Positions 53,494 to 63,199 of a DNA stretch of 64,000 nt are shown here, in pieces. A model generated the notes under the pieces. It searched no databases, was not told the DNA's origin, and worked only from the letters and a program-made list of their open reading frames with translations. How positions within the stretch are numbered: position 1 is the first letter of the stretch; each line of letters opens with the position of its first letter. The position numbers were made by a program, and so were the translations under genes. The stretch comes from Rhizobium sp. CCGE 510 (GTDB lineage Bacteria > Pseudomonadota > Alphaproteobacteria > Rhizobiales > Rhizobiaceae): contig NZ_AEYF01000053.1 in the NCBI RefSeq assembly GCF_000292525.1, positions 43,584 to 107,583 on the forward strand, given 5' to 3'.

Positions 53494-55043
53494 TGCGCTA
53501 TTCCTCCTGCTCCCTCGGCCGGGATGCGCCGCCCCCAACGAAGAGCCAGCCACAAGCCGGCGAGTTCGATCACGCGCACGACCCGGGTCGGGCAATACAA
53601 TTCCTTGCCGATCCACAGCGGCGTCTGCGGCAATTCATGCGCCTCATGGCGAGCGAGCATCCACTCCAACGCGTGCGCGACCGCCAGCGCGATGCGGGCG
53701 CGCCCTGTCGGCTCTTCGCGCCCATCCATCACGTGCAAGGCGAACAGCGCATAGGCGGTTTCCTCAAATGTTGACGCGCGACCGGCGCCCCAGCCGCCGT
53801 CGTCGCACTGCGCCTGCAACAGCGCCGCCAGCGCGCGCTCGTCGCGCCACTGGGGCACGCCTTGCGCGAGCGCAGCAATTGCATGCGCGGTGGGATACAG
53901 CCACGAAACGTGCCATTTTTCATTGTCCCATAGACCGTCCGGGTTGCGATTGGCCTCAAGGTAAGCGCTGGTGCCGGCGGTGGGCTTTCCCAACAGTCTG
54001 AACGCATGCAGGGCGTGGATGTTGGTCGACACCGAGGCATTGCGCTCGCCGGGGAAGGTAACGAACAGCCCGCCGATTTCGAAATGGCGCAACGCGTCGG
54101 CAGCCGGGTTGCGTCCTGCTAGGCGCAGGATGCACAACGCAACGGCGGTGTCGTCCGCATCGGCCGCGAAGTGCAAGGCCGGACCTAGACCGCGCACGCC
54201 CAGACAGGCATCGAGCTGCGCGACGATCACGCCTACCGCCTCGGCGAGCGCGGGATGCGAAAACAACCCGGCCAGATGCAGGGTGTACAGCGACCAGCAT
54301 GGCTCGAATACGTTGATCGGCCAGACGCTAGGAACGACACCTTCAATGCCGCTACGCGCCGCGCGCGATGCGGCCTGAAGATACCTGTCGGCACGCCCGA
54401 CCTCTGGCGCGCTCGCCTGTGTGAGGGCGTGCGCACGCCACGCGGCGGTTGCCGCCGGGCTGATGCCGATGCTGCCGTCGTCGTCCAGGCATGCCGTGGT
54501 CGGCGACGTGCCCCAGGCTTCCCAGGAGTGCAACAACGGATGGCCGCTCGGCAGCGGTCCCACCGTCCCCAACTTGGCCAGGCACGCCTGCCGCAACGGC
54601 AACAGCGCCGGGTAGCGCGGAAACACCACGTCGTCCACCAAGGATGCGGCCTCGCCGGAGATCTGCGGCAGGATCAGCTCCGCGCCTACCGGCGCGTCTT
54701 CCGGCACCGCATCTGCGTAGGGATCCGGCTGGCGCTCGAGGAACCGCGTTGCAGCCTGAACTGCGTCCGCAGCGCCGGGAAGAGGATCGGCACGCTGCAA
54801 TGCAAGCAACGCCGCCCACGTGGGTGCATGGCGGAACAGTGGGAAGTCAGCACTTCCCCACCCGCCATCAGCCTGTTGCTGCGCCATGAGCCACGCGTAT
54901 GCGTTCTGCCGACCGGTGACGTTGCCGCGGAAGTGCAAAACGCGCGCCGTGTCGTAAACGGAGGGACTGACGCTGCCGCCATCGCGCGTCTCGTTCAGCA
55001 GGTGGCGCAATTCAGAAAGGATCTGTTCGGACAGCGCATTCAT
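53490..55043 (-). CDS. cps: ent-Copalyl diphosphate synthase
   Basis: A 517-residue class II diterpene cyclase. The catalytic DxDD motif is HFAADADDTAVALCILRLAG; QQQADGGWGSADFPLF and QCDDGGWGAGRASTFEETAY are QW-type repeats. It protonates GGPP to ent-CPP. The start MNALSEQILSELRHLLNE is at 55043. The frame extends upstream to 55463, but that part is the C-terminal relic of ggps read in phase and is not likely translated. Confidence 0.94.
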   Translation of the reverse strand: MNALSEQILSELRHLLNETRDGGSVSPSVYDTARVLHFRGNVTGRQNAYAWLMAQQQADGGWGSADFPLFRHAPTWAALLALQRADPLPGAADAVQAATRFLERQPDPYADAVPEDAPVGAELILPQISGEAASLVDDVVFPRYPALLPLRQACLAKLGTVGPLPSGHPLLHSWEAWGTSPTTACLDDDGSIGISPAATAAWRAHALTQASAPEVGRADRYLQAASRAARSGIEGVVPSVWPINVFEPCWSLYTLHLAGLFSHPALAEAVGVIVAQLDACLGVRGLGPALHFAADADDTAVALCILRLAGRNPAADALRHFEIGGLFVTFPGERNASVSTNIHALHAFRLLGKPTAGTSAYLEANRNPDGLWDNEKWHVSWLYPTAHAIAALAQGVPQWRDERALAALLQAQCDDGGWGAGRASTFEETAYALFALHVMDGREEPTGRARIALAVAHALEWMLARHEAHELPQTPLWIGKELYCPTRVVRVIELAGLWLALRWGRRIPAEGAGGIAQ

Positions 55044-55239
55044 GCGGGATGTTCCCTCTGCAGGCAGTTGACGAGAAGCAGGATGGGGCGGACGCCGGGC
55101 ACCGCCGCGGGCCCGTCGCGGCGAAGCGCACCTATGCTGGCGGCGGTCCGCCGGACAGCGCGGCGGACCGCGGTGGGCAACCGCTGCGATCTGCGCCGTG
55201 GAATCGGACACAATGTAGCATCTAGCGCTGCCGCCGGCG

Positions 55240-55715
55240 GATCGCAGCGGTACGGCGGCGCCTCCGTGCCGACCGGCGCCCATGCGCACGGCGCGTGCTT
55301 GAACAGATACCCTTTTGGCCCGCTGCACGGCCTGCGCCAACCGCTCCGCACGCGGCCGCAGTGGGGTGATGGCTTCCTCGGCCTCGGGCCATAGGCCCGG
55401 CACTGACTGGCGCGCTGCATGCAGCTCCGTGATCGGCACGCCGGTTGCATTCTTCTCCGCCACATGCTTGCCGGGGGCTTGCCCAGCGTCGTGTCATCCG
55501 CTGGCGTGTCATCCTCGACCACCTACGATCCGAAACAGGCGCGATAGCGATCCAGCGCGCGGAACAGCGTAACGCGCGGCATCCTCCGCGACGGCGCATA
55601 GCGCGACCATGCGTACGGACGCGCGCACCGGCACTCCGCCGCACGCCTGCGCGCCCAATCCGCCGAACGGGGAAACGCCAGTTCGGTCGTCGTTTAGCAT
55701 GGAACCCGTCTGCAT
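55240..55715 (-). pseudogene. ggps: Decayed operon copy of GGPP synthase
   Basis: Between cyp117 and cps lie the two ends of a GGPP synthase with the middle missing. The N terminus MQTGSMLNDDRTGVSPFGGL then ASVRMVALCAVAEDAARYAV reads from 55715 (AAGGAG upstream) to about 55515. It jumps directly to the second Asp-rich motif VEDDTPADDTTLGKP. A frame change then gives GKHVAEKNATGVPITELHAA and the C-terminal helix. The first Asp-rich motif and about half the gene are gone. It cannot be functional; ggps2 at 50335-51264 supplies the activity. Confidence 0.85.
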
Positions 55716-55865
55716 GTTGTTCATCTCCTTGTACGTGACAGAGAATGCCGCGGCGAGCGGCGAGCCGCGGTGTTGCCGGCGTCGCACCGGGCGCGCGCGC
55801 CGAGTGCAGTAATGCCGCCCATCGCCGGCGCCGCTGCCTCCTGACACGGGGCAGACGATCCCAGC

Positions 55866-57212
55866 TCATGAGAATCCGATGCGGATTGTCATGGACGGAT
55901 GTGCGGTCGGGTAATAGCGCCGGCCATTTTCGACGCCGCTCATCAACCGCGGCCGCACCCCGGCCTCCTGCATGGTCAATGCCAAGGCGATGCTGAACTG
56001 CACCAGCTCCAGCCATACTAGATGATAGCCCATGCAGACGTGTGGGCCGGCACCGAACTGCAGCATGTCCACCGGCCGGATCGGCTCCGTGCGTTTTAGC
56101 CACCGTCCCAGACGGAACTGATCAGGCGCTTCGTGCAGCAGCGCCGAGGTCGAGAAATGCAGCAGTGGGATGCACAAATGAGTGCCCGCAGGAATGCGCC
56201 GCTGGCCGAGTTGTAATTCCTGCATCGCGCGACGCGGTACGAGCGAGGAAGCCGGATGCATTCGTAGCGTCTCCCGAAACAGTGCCTCTGCGACCGGACA
56301 TTGCGCCAGGTCCTCGTGCCCGGTCGGCACCGCGCCCACGCGTTGCGCCTCTTCGACCAGGGCGTCCCACAGCTCTGGCTGCTGCGCCAGCTCGATCACC
56401 ATCCAGGCCATCGTTGAGGCGGAGGTCTCGTGGCCGGCAAGCAGCAGCAAGCGGATATTGGCGACCAGGACGTCATCGGAGAGTGCGCCGTCGCTGCGAT
56501 CGAAGGCGCTCACCATGTCGTTGATCAACCCGGTGCGCGCGGCGCGCGCGCGCGCGTCCCGGATGAACTGGCGCGACTGCGCGTCGATCCAATCGCGGGC
56601 GGCGCGGCCGCGCCGCAATGGCATCCCCGGCAGGTCGATCGGGGGCGCGACCATCAATTGTAGCAGTTGTCGGTACTTGCGATGCCACTCCGACAGGTCT
56701 TGGGCGGGGATGCCCATGAGACTGAAGGTGAGTTTAAGCATCAGGTTGCGGGTGTCTGGCAGGATAGCGACTTCACCGCGGTCGCGCCACGCCCTGACCT
56801 GAGCCCGAATAATTGGTTCGAACAGCTCGCCAATGCCGGCCTCGGTCAGACCCCTGGGCAGAAACGCCGCCTTTATCCCATCGCGCGCCTGCCGGTGCGC
56901 GCTACCGTCCAAAGTGACCAACGTTCCGCCAAGGATGTCGGGCGCCATCTCTTCGATCAGTGCCGAGGACACTTCCTTGTGCCGGAGCAATGCGAGCGCA
57001 TCCGGATCCAGGCATGTCATCAGGTGTCCGGCCGGGCCGAAATCCAGCCAGAAGTGGCTGCCTAGCGTCCTTTCGGCGCGCCGCAGCAGGCGCGGCAGAT
57101 CGCAGACGATGGCGGGAAGATGCCCAACCAGGGGGAAAGCGCCAGGCATGACCGGGATGTCGTCCCGTAGCCGGTGCCAGCGGTTCAGCGGGTTGAGCAG
57201 CATGTCCATCAC
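55866..57212 (-). CDS. cyp117: Cytochrome P450 CYP117, ent-kaurene oxidase
   Basis: A 448-residue P450. The I-helix is LRLLLLAGHETSASTMAWMV-like (AGHETS), the ExxR is in FRETLRMHPASSLVPRR, and the heme loop is LQFGAGPHVCMGYHLVWLE. In the bacterial gibberellin pathway CYP117 oxidises ent-kaurene to ent-kaurenoic acid. The start (ATG 57212 or 57209) overlaps the sdr stop. Confidence 0.93.
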   Translation of the reverse strand: MMDMLLNPLNRWHRLRDDIPVMPGAFPLVGHLPAIVCDLPRLLRRAERTLGSHFWLDFGPAGHLMTCLDPDALALLRHKEVSSALIEEMAPDILGGTLVTLDGSAHRQARDGIKAAFLPRGLTEAGIGELFEPIIRAQVRAWRDRGEVAILPDTRNLMLKLTFSLMGIPAQDLSEWHRKYRQLLQLMVAPPIDLPGMPLRRGRAARDWIDAQSRQFIRDARARAARTGLINDMVSAFDRSDGALSDDVLVANIRLLLLAGHETSASTMAWMVIELAQQPELWDALVEEAQRVGAVPTGHEDLAQCPVAEALFRETLRMHPASSLVPRRAMQELQLGQRRIPAGTHLCIPLLHFSTSALLHEAPDQFRLGRWLKRTEPIRPVDMLQFGAGPHVCMGYHLVWLELVQFSIALALTMQEAGVRPRLMSGVENGRRYYPTAHPSMTIRIGFS

Positions 57213-58054
57213 CAGTGCGACGTTGCGGCTGCTTGGGCGGCGTCACCGGCCGGCAGAGCCGCGCTGTTGCCACCGTCGGCGTAGGTTGGAACATGCGACA
57301 ACATGCCGCCGTCGATACACAACACCTGGCCGGTGATGAACGCAGCCTCGTCGGAGAGCAGGAATGCGACCAGCGCGGCTACGTCCTCGGGGCGGCCGAC
57401 GTGCGGCAGGAGCTGGTGCCGGTGTAGATGCCGTTGCATGCACTCGTCCAGCTTGGCGAAGAGGCGTTCCGTCATGATAAGACCTGGCGCAACCGCGTTG
57501 CAGCGGATCTTCGCGTGTCCGTACTGGGTGGCAAGCGAGGCCGACAGCATGTTCATTGCGGCCTTCGACGCGGCGTAGGACGTCAGTGCGGTGTCGCCGC
57601 TGAGCCCTTGGCACGATGACATGTTCACGATCGCGCCACCACCGCGGGTGATCATTTCTGGGATGGCCTGCCGGCAGCAGAGGAGCGTGCCGCGCAAATT
57701 GGTCGCCATGGTCTTGTCCCAGACCGCCACGTCCAGGTCGAGGATCGCGCGGTCGTGCGGGGTCAAATACATGGCGCTCGCATTGTTCACAAGCACGTCT
57801 ACCCCACCGAAGCGCCGCTTCGCCGTTTGGAAAAGCTCTGCCACCGCCTGCGCATCTGCGATGTCCATGGCCACGGCCAGCGCTTGGCCCGCTTCGGCTG
57901 CGATCTGTGCGGTGCAGGCGATGGCAGCGGGGCCATCAATGTCGGCCACCACCACTCTTCCGCCCTCGCGTGCGATGGCGAGGGCGCATGCCTTGCCGAT
58001 CCCGGCGCCGGCGCCGGTCACCACGGCCACCTTGCCTTTAAATCGTTCCATCAT
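57209..58054 (-). CDS. sdr: Gibberellin-operon short-chain dehydrogenase
   Basis: A 281-residue SDR with cofactor motif VVTGAGAGIGKACALAIARE, VDVLVNNASAMYL, the active Ser in IVNMSSCQGLSGD and YxxxK in SYAASKAAMNMLSASL. In this pathway SDR_GA oxidises GA12-aldehyde to GA12. Its 5' end overlaps the 3' end of the cyp114-fd frame by 17 bases. Confidence 0.92.
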   Translation of the reverse strand: MMERFKGKVAVVTGAGAGIGKACALAIAREGGRVVVADIDGPAAIACTAQIAAEAGQALAVAMDIADAQAVAELFQTAKRRFGGVDVLVNNASAMYLTPHDRAILDLDVAVWDKTMATNLRGTLLCCRQAIPEMITRGGGAIVNMSSCQGLSGDTALTSYAASKAAMNMLSASLATQYGHAKIRCNAVAPGLIMTERLFAKLDECMQRHLHRHQLLPHVGRPEDVAALVAFLLSDEAAFITGQVLCIDGGMLSHVPTYADGGNSAALPAGDAAQAAATSHW

Positions 58055-59639
58055 GTTCTCCTGGATTGCGTAGGTCTTTCGCTGCATGTCGCTCAGCGTC
58101 TGCCTGAGAGGGCGTAGGGCCGGGGTTGGTGCAGTGGTTATCGCCGGCTTCGCTTTCGATCACCCGAATGGCCGCGACCGGGCACTGGCTTTCTGCTAGC
58201 CGCACGGCGGCGTGCAGCGCCTGCGGGACCGTCGCCATGCACACTTCGGCCACGCCGTCCGGTTCGCGCTGACGAAAGGCGCCCGGCAGCGTCAACACGC
58301 ACTGACCAGTGGTTCCGCACAGGTCCTGGTCGACCACGACGCGAACCTCAGCCGCCGCCTGCGCGTGCAGCCGCACCGGCAGCGCGCGGAACGTCCTAAG
58401 GAACGCTGAGGGCTCCCGGGTCGGCTGCTCGGCCAAGGCCAGCGTGGGGAAGCGCGCCTGGATCTGCGGCAGGCTCTCGGCCAGCTGCACCCTGGCGAGT
58501 TGCGCACCTAGGCAGAAGTGGATGCCGTGGCCGAAGCTCAGCATAATCTTTCCGTCGTTCGACATGCCAGGCCTGGTGCCGTAGAACCGCACCGGATCGA
58601 ATCGGTCGGGATCAGCGAAAGCGTCCGGGTCGCGATTGCCGGCCGCGATCAGCACGCGCACGTCCGCGTCCTTCGGGATCACCACGCCACGCAATTCGAT
58701 GTCGCGCTGGGCGATACGCGGAATGGAGCTGAACATGGCGGGCGCCTCGCAGCGCAGTACTTCTTCCACGAATGCCTCCACCCCTGCGGCGTCTCCCTGC
58801 AGCCAGTGCCGCTCCTCGGGGTAGGCCAGCATCGCCAGCACCGCATGGTCGATAGTCGCAGCAGTGGTGGCGAAGCCGCCCAGCAACATGCCCCACAGCA
58901 TGCTGATCAACTCCGCGTCCGAAAGCGTGTCGGCATCGTCGCTGTGTGCGCCGACCAGTGTCGACACGATGTCGCGGCAGGGATCGGCGCGCTTGCGCAA
59001 TATGAGGTCGGCGAAATAGGCCTTCACCCTGGCGCTGGCCACGTCCGCCGCGGCGAGCTGTGGATCGCTGGCGTGCGGGCTCAGGCCTTCTAGAATGGCG
59101 CTGACGATCCCTGAGAGCTCGAAAATGTCGTCTTGGGGCATGCCGAACAATTCAGCGAAGACAAGCATGGGCAAGGCCAGTGCGAATTCCCGATGCAGGT
59201 CCACCGCCTCTCCTCGCTCTAGTGCGGGCGCCATGCCATCCAGGCGGGCTGCGACGATGCGCGCGATGCTCGGCCGCAGGTTGTCGATATGGCCCACGGT
59301 GAAATCGCGCGAAATCAGCCGGCGCAGACGCGTATGCGTCGGTGGTTCCTTCATGGCTAGCGTGGACGCCAGCAGATTGAGCGACAGGCTGCTCGCCGCA
59401 CGCGGGAAATAGCGCGCCAGTTCGGATGGCGCCGGTCCCCGAAACGCATCGCCCGTGGCCTTGAACGCCCAGTAGATGTCGGCGTGGCGGCTCAACAGAA
59501 AGATGCCCGACGCCGCGCGGTGCACCGGATCGTGCTCTTGCAACCACCGCATGAACGGGTACGGGTCTTGGATGCATGCTGGCGACGCCAGCTCGGCGAA
59601 GGCGTCGTGGCATGCTGCCTTGGTTTCTTGCACGTCCAT
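58038..59639 (-). CDS. cyp114-fd: CYP114-ferredoxin fusion
   Basis: 533 residues. The P450 part (about 1-410) has ISMLWGMLLGGFATTAATID (I-helix), EEVLRCEAPAMFSS (ExxR) and LSFGHGIHFCLGAQLARVQL (heme Cys). A linker leads to a ferredoxin domain (about 425-490) with VVVDQDLCGTTGQCVLTLPG and LAESQCPVAAIRVIES. In most rhizobia CYP114 and Fd_GA are separate genes; here they are one frame. CYP114 with Fd contracts the ring of ent-7-hydroxykaurenoic acid to GA12-aldehyde. The last 40 residues are low-complexity. Confidence 0.92.
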   Translation of the reverse strand: MDVQETKAACHDAFAELASPACIQDPYPFMRWLQEHDPVHRAASGIFLLSRHADIYWAFKATGDAFRGPAPSELARYFPRAASSLSLNLLASTLAMKEPPTHTRLRRLISRDFTVGHIDNLRPSIARIVAARLDGMAPALERGEAVDLHREFALALPMLVFAELFGMPQDDIFELSGIVSAILEGLSPHASDPQLAAADVASARVKAYFADLILRKRADPCRDIVSTLVGAHSDDADTLSDAELISMLWGMLLGGFATTAATIDHAVLAMLAYPEERHWLQGDAAGVEAFVEEVLRCEAPAMFSSIPRIAQRDIELRGVVIPKDADVRVLIAAGNRDPDAFADPDRFDPVRFYGTRPGMSNDGKIMLSFGHGIHFCLGAQLARVQLAESLPQIQARFPTLALAEQPTREPSAFLRTFRALPVRLHAQAAAEVRVVVDQDLCGTTGQCVLTLPGAFRQREPDGVAEVCMATVPQALHAAVRLAESQCPVAAIRVIESEAGDNHCTNPGPTPSQADAERHAAKDLRNPGEHDGTI

Positions 59640-59644
59640 CTTGG

Positions 59645-60925
59645 TTACCTGTCGGGTGGCTGATCTGACCGGCGCGCGCCAGGCGCCGTCAAATGAGAAA
59701 ATTGCGATACCGGGCGGCGTCCGCACCAGATCACCGGCATCTCCTCGAACCCGCCGGTGATGATCTCCTTGCGCAACTTCAGTTCTTCGGGCGCCACGGC
59801 CAGGCGCAACGCGGGAAAGCGCTGGAAGATCGAACCGAATACGGCCTTCAGTTCCAGCCTGGCCAGCGCCGCCCCGATGCAATTGTGCTGCCCGTAGGAG
59901 AACGCCAGGTGGGGATTTGCGTCGCGTCCGATGTCGAAGACTTCCGGGTCTTTGAAATGGCGCGGATCAAACGAGGTCGCCGGCAGGCCGACCAGTACTT
60001 TGCTCTCCGCGGGTATATGCACGCCTGCGATGGTCACGTCGGTCCGGGGATAGCGCATGATGCCGTCCCAGCCCGCACCAGGCGAATACATGCGCAGTAT
60101 TTCCTCCACCGCCTTGTCCACCAGGGACGGATCGCGGACCAGGCGTTCGCGCTGTTGCGGATGGCGAAACATGGCCAGCAGGCCGAATTCGATCTGCGCG
60201 ACGGTGCTCTCGTGCCCCGCCACCAGCACGCCCGCCGCGAGGCCGATCGCCTCTTCCTCGGTCGCTTTGCCCTGGTCGACCGCGGCGAGCAGATCCGTCA
60301 GCAGGTTATCGCCCGGATCCTGTCGCTTGCCCCGTATTTTGCCGTGAATGTAGGCGCGGAGCTCTTCCCAGGCCAGGCACGACGCGCTGCGCGGGCCGCT
60401 TTCATGCTGGTGCGTCATCACCTCGTCGGAGAGTCCTGCGAAAAAGGCGTGTTCCTCGAAGGGCACGCCCATCAGCGCGCTGATTACCTTGGCCGGAAGC
60501 GGAAAGGAGACATGGCGTCGCAAGTCTGCGGGCTGGGGCTGAACCGCCAGCGTATCGAACAACTGCACGGTGATCGCCTCGACCTGCTGCGTAAGCAGCT
60601 TCACCCTGCTGTTGCTGAAGGCCGGCGCCACGATCGTGCGTAACCGAGCATGCTCGTCCCCTTCGTGCGAGACCAGCCATCCCGGCGAACCGAGAATGAC
60701 CGAATCCGGGGTGAAATCCGCCGGAGGCATTCCCGCGGGCCGGAATGCCGCGTCAGACAGCACCGCCTTGGCCTCGTCATAGCCTGTCACCCACCAGCAT
60801 TCGTGCCCGGACGGAAGGCGCACGCGGTGGATCGGACCTTTGGCACGTAGCGCCAACATCTCGGGCGAGGGCTCGATGTGATCGACCCGCCACATCGGCA
60901 GCGCCGGCAAGGATTGTTCGGACAT
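59645..60925 (-). CDS. cyp112: Cytochrome P450 CYP112, GA 20-oxidase
   Basis: A 426-residue P450 starting MSEQSLPALPMWRVDHIEPS. The I-helix is LAAGVLVAGHESTVAQIEFG, the ExxR in VEEILRMYSPGAGWDG and the heme loop FSYGQHNCIGAALARLEL. In the pathway CYP112 converts GA12 to GA9 by C20 loss. It is the first intact gene of the operon; only 5 bases separate it from cyp114-fd. Confidence 0.93.
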   Translation of the reverse strand: MSEQSLPALPMWRVDHIEPSPEMLALRAKGPIHRVRLPSGHECWWVTGYDEAKAVLSDAAFRPAGMPPADFTPDSVILGSPGWLVSHEGDEHARLRTIVAPAFSNSRVKLLTQQVEAITVQLFDTLAVQPQPADLRRHVSFPLPAKVISALMGVPFEEHAFFAGLSDEVMTHQHESGPRSASCLAWEELRAYIHGKIRGKRQDPGDNLLTDLLAAVDQGKATEEEAIGLAAGVLVAGHESTVAQIEFGLLAMFRHPQQRERLVRDPSLVDKAVEEILRMYSPGAGWDGIMRYPRTDVTIAGVHIPAESKVLVGLPATSFDPRHFKDPEVFDIGRDANPHLAFSYGQHNCIGAALARLELKAVFGSIFQRFPALRLAVAPEELKLRKEIITGGFEEMPVIWCGRRPVSQFSHLTAPGARRSDQPPDR

Positions 60926-60959
60926 GGTGACGCTTTACTCTCTGAGCCTGGAAGGGGCG

Positions 60960-61205
60960 GAAGATGATGGGCAGACTGCGGGCAGCAAATGAGTTGAGAC
61001 AGCGCGTAGACGACGTCCTCTGCGGCGATTACCAGCGCCAGATCGTCCGACCGCACGAACGGCGGGGGGAAGGCACTTCCCAATTCCGGGCGCGCCAGCG
61101 CAGCGCCCAGGCACAGATACAGCCCCTAGCCGAGCGGCAGGTGCGGGTTGTGCAGCCGGTTGAAATCGAACATGTCGGTATCGCCATAGGTCGCCCGACC
61201 GTAGG
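60960..61205 (-). pseudogene. cyp115: Relic of CYP115 (GA 3-oxidase)
   Basis: A C-terminal P450 piece read on the minus strand: ATYGDTDMFDFNRLHNPHLP, LG, a TAG stop at 61126-61128 inside the heme loop, then LYLCLGAALARPELGSAFPP, FVRSDDLALVI. The heme Cys context (LCLGAALAR) is plain. Everything upstream is missing. Its position directly before cyp112 is where cyp115 stands in complete operons. Without it the pathway should end at GA9, not GA4. Confidence 0.85.
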
Positions 61206-62290
61206 AATTGGCGCAGCAGGTTCGACCGCACCCACCTACCGACCCGTCCGCAAACATAACTTCCAGACCAGTCCCACACCCCCGGCCTCCCTCCTGGCTC
61301 AAGGTCTGCCGCTTTGGCTGTACCGCCCGCGACGTGGGCGATCGTTGTGGCTCGCAAATGAAGAACTCTAGATCGCATCCAACACTCCTGAGATTTTCCC
61401 GGTCACAACGGAGCCACTATCATTGCCACAGCAAACCATCGGGACCTCACGAGACGCGAACAGCGACGCACCGCCCGAAGACCATCGCGCTGCGATTGGC
61501 GACATACCGTGACCATAGCAAATCGCGTGCCGAGGTGAATTCGTGGGCTCAGCAGGCATTTCGTAGCAGCGCGTAGTGTCAAGCTCCCGCCATTCAGTCT
61601 CAATGCCGACAACCGCTGAGTACATGTCTGACAAAAGCCTGCTCTAACGCCGGTCTGCGTCCGATAGTCGGCGACCTGCATTGGGATGTCCCCGCGGCAG
61701 GCTTTCGTGCAACAATCCGCGCCATCTTCGACGTCGAAGTTGCCCCGCCAGTTTTCGTCCGATGGGCGGGAACGTCGTCGACTGCGCCGAGGCCGCCGCG
61801 TTAAAAGCGCCGGCCCTGGGCAAATCTCACTGGACCCGCCTCGACTCACCGTCCGGAACACTGCAATAAAGTTTGCGGAGCTTATTTCCGCCAAATGCAA
61901 GTTGCGAACTTGCAGTCATCTCGTTTGACGTTGTTCTCAATGTTTCCTCCCCCGCGCTTACCGAGACGGTCGAGCTTCTCGATCGGCGTAGGTCCAAAAG
62001 GCAACGGGAAACGCTCAAATTTTCGAGGCATGTTCTCTTCCGGAAACATGTCATCTAATCAGAAGCGGCGGTCGGCAACAGTCGCCTTAGTCGGAGGTGC
62101 TTTCTAAACCAGACGATGCCCCCCAGAAGCCTCCTGCCGAAGATGAAGCAATCGAGAGACCAATGCAGCATCTCATGGACCGCCGCACCGTGGTGAAGAA
62201 AGCGGTCCTCGGTTGCTGGAGGTTGTTGACTAGTTCCATGACATCGAATTGAGCTTAAGCCTGATGAATTGGGTCAATACCTACACCGCT
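61206..62290. other. 1.08 kb without a recognised gene
   Basis: Upstream of the gibberellin block. Several short frames are present but none has motifs I can name. Contains the palindrome at 61896-61914. No -24/-12 or TGT-N10-ACA element facing the operon was found. Confidence 0.45.
61896..61914. repeat. Perfect palindrome TGCAAGTT-GCG-AACTTGCA
   Basis: An 8-base inverted repeat with a 3-base spacer, symmetrical like LuxR- or TetR-type operators. The neighbouring genes do not tell which regulator would bind. It could serve the gibberellin operon about 1 kb away or be a leftover. Confidence 0.4.
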
Positions 62291-63196
62291 AAGAGCCTGA
62301 CTCGAAAAGGTTTCAACAATATCCGTACCTTGCCAAGCGCCGTGTCAGGAGCCGGATGTGGGCGATAGTGATCCCGGCCTCGGCTGGTGCGACGGACTTT
62401 TCCCAATCCTTCGCCAACCGTCGGCATTTGCCAAGCGATGCGAAGGTGCTCTCCACGACCCAGCGACGCGGCAGAACCTCGAAGCCCTTGGCCTTATCGG
62501 TCCGCTTGACAATCTGGAGCGTGAACGCAGCGATCTTTTGCAGTGTGCCCTTCAGCTTCGGTCCGGCATAACCACCGTCGGCGAAGATATGTCTCAGCCA
62601 CGGCCAGCGCCTGAGAATGGTTTTGAAGACGGCAGGCGCGCCGTCGCGATCCTGAATATCGGCGCTGTGAACGATGAGGCCGACCATCGATGACGCTTGC
62701 GTCCCTTGATCTTCTTGCCCGCGTCATAGCCCGAAATTCCCCCGCTTTCCGTGGTTTTCACGCTTTGACTATCGATTACGCCTGCAGACGGCGAGGCTTC
62801 CCGGCCTTCCAATTCAGGCGCCTCCATCACAAGATGATGGTTGATCCGACCCCATAACCCTGTCGCTCGCCATTCGTAGAAATAGGACTGCACAGTTGTA
62901 AAAGACGGAAAATCCCTGGGCATCATCCGCCACTGCCCGTCGTAGCAATGTAAAGCAACGCATTCACGACCTTGCGACGATCGGTGCTGCGCGGCCTGCC
63001 CAATCGCCTCGGTCCAGGTAGACAAGGCGAGATCGATCCCCATTCCCGTTCCGTCAGATCGCTTGCATACCGCATTGCGTGTCGGGCATATTGCCGACGG
63101 GTGAAAAGTCCAGCCCATTGTGGTCTCCGTTCGTCCTAAGCAAACAAACAGAATCACAACTGGCTGATTTCACTCAATTCTTTTTCGGCCAGGCTC
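62291..63196 (-). mobile_element. Decayed IS5-family element, copy A
   Basis: The left end GAGCCTGACTCGAAAAGG is almost identical to the IS at 37324; the right end (read inward) is GAGCCTGGCCGAAAAAG. TAA flanks it on both sides (62288-62290 and 63197-63199). It abuts the element starting at 63200. Confidence 0.78.
62313..63157 (-). pseudogene. IS5-family transposase remnant, copy A
   Basis: Readable parts are FYEWRATGLWGRINHHLVME, IDSQSVKTTESGGISGYDAG and, in another frame, VGLIVHSADIQDRDGAPAVF, FADGGYAGPKLKG, RWVVESTFASLGKCRRLAKD. The N-terminal third is scrambled by frame changes. About 12 codons are missing after GYDAGKK. It is not functional. Confidence 0.78.
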
Positions 63197-63199
63197 TAA

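Noticed and set aside
54255..55394. 379-codon plus-strand frame opposite cps
   Set aside because: Antisense shadow of cps in high-G+C DNA.
55222..56103. 293-codon minus-strand frame spanning cyp117 end and ggps relic
   Set aside because: Out of phase with cyp117 and both ggps parts; Arg-rich shadow composition.
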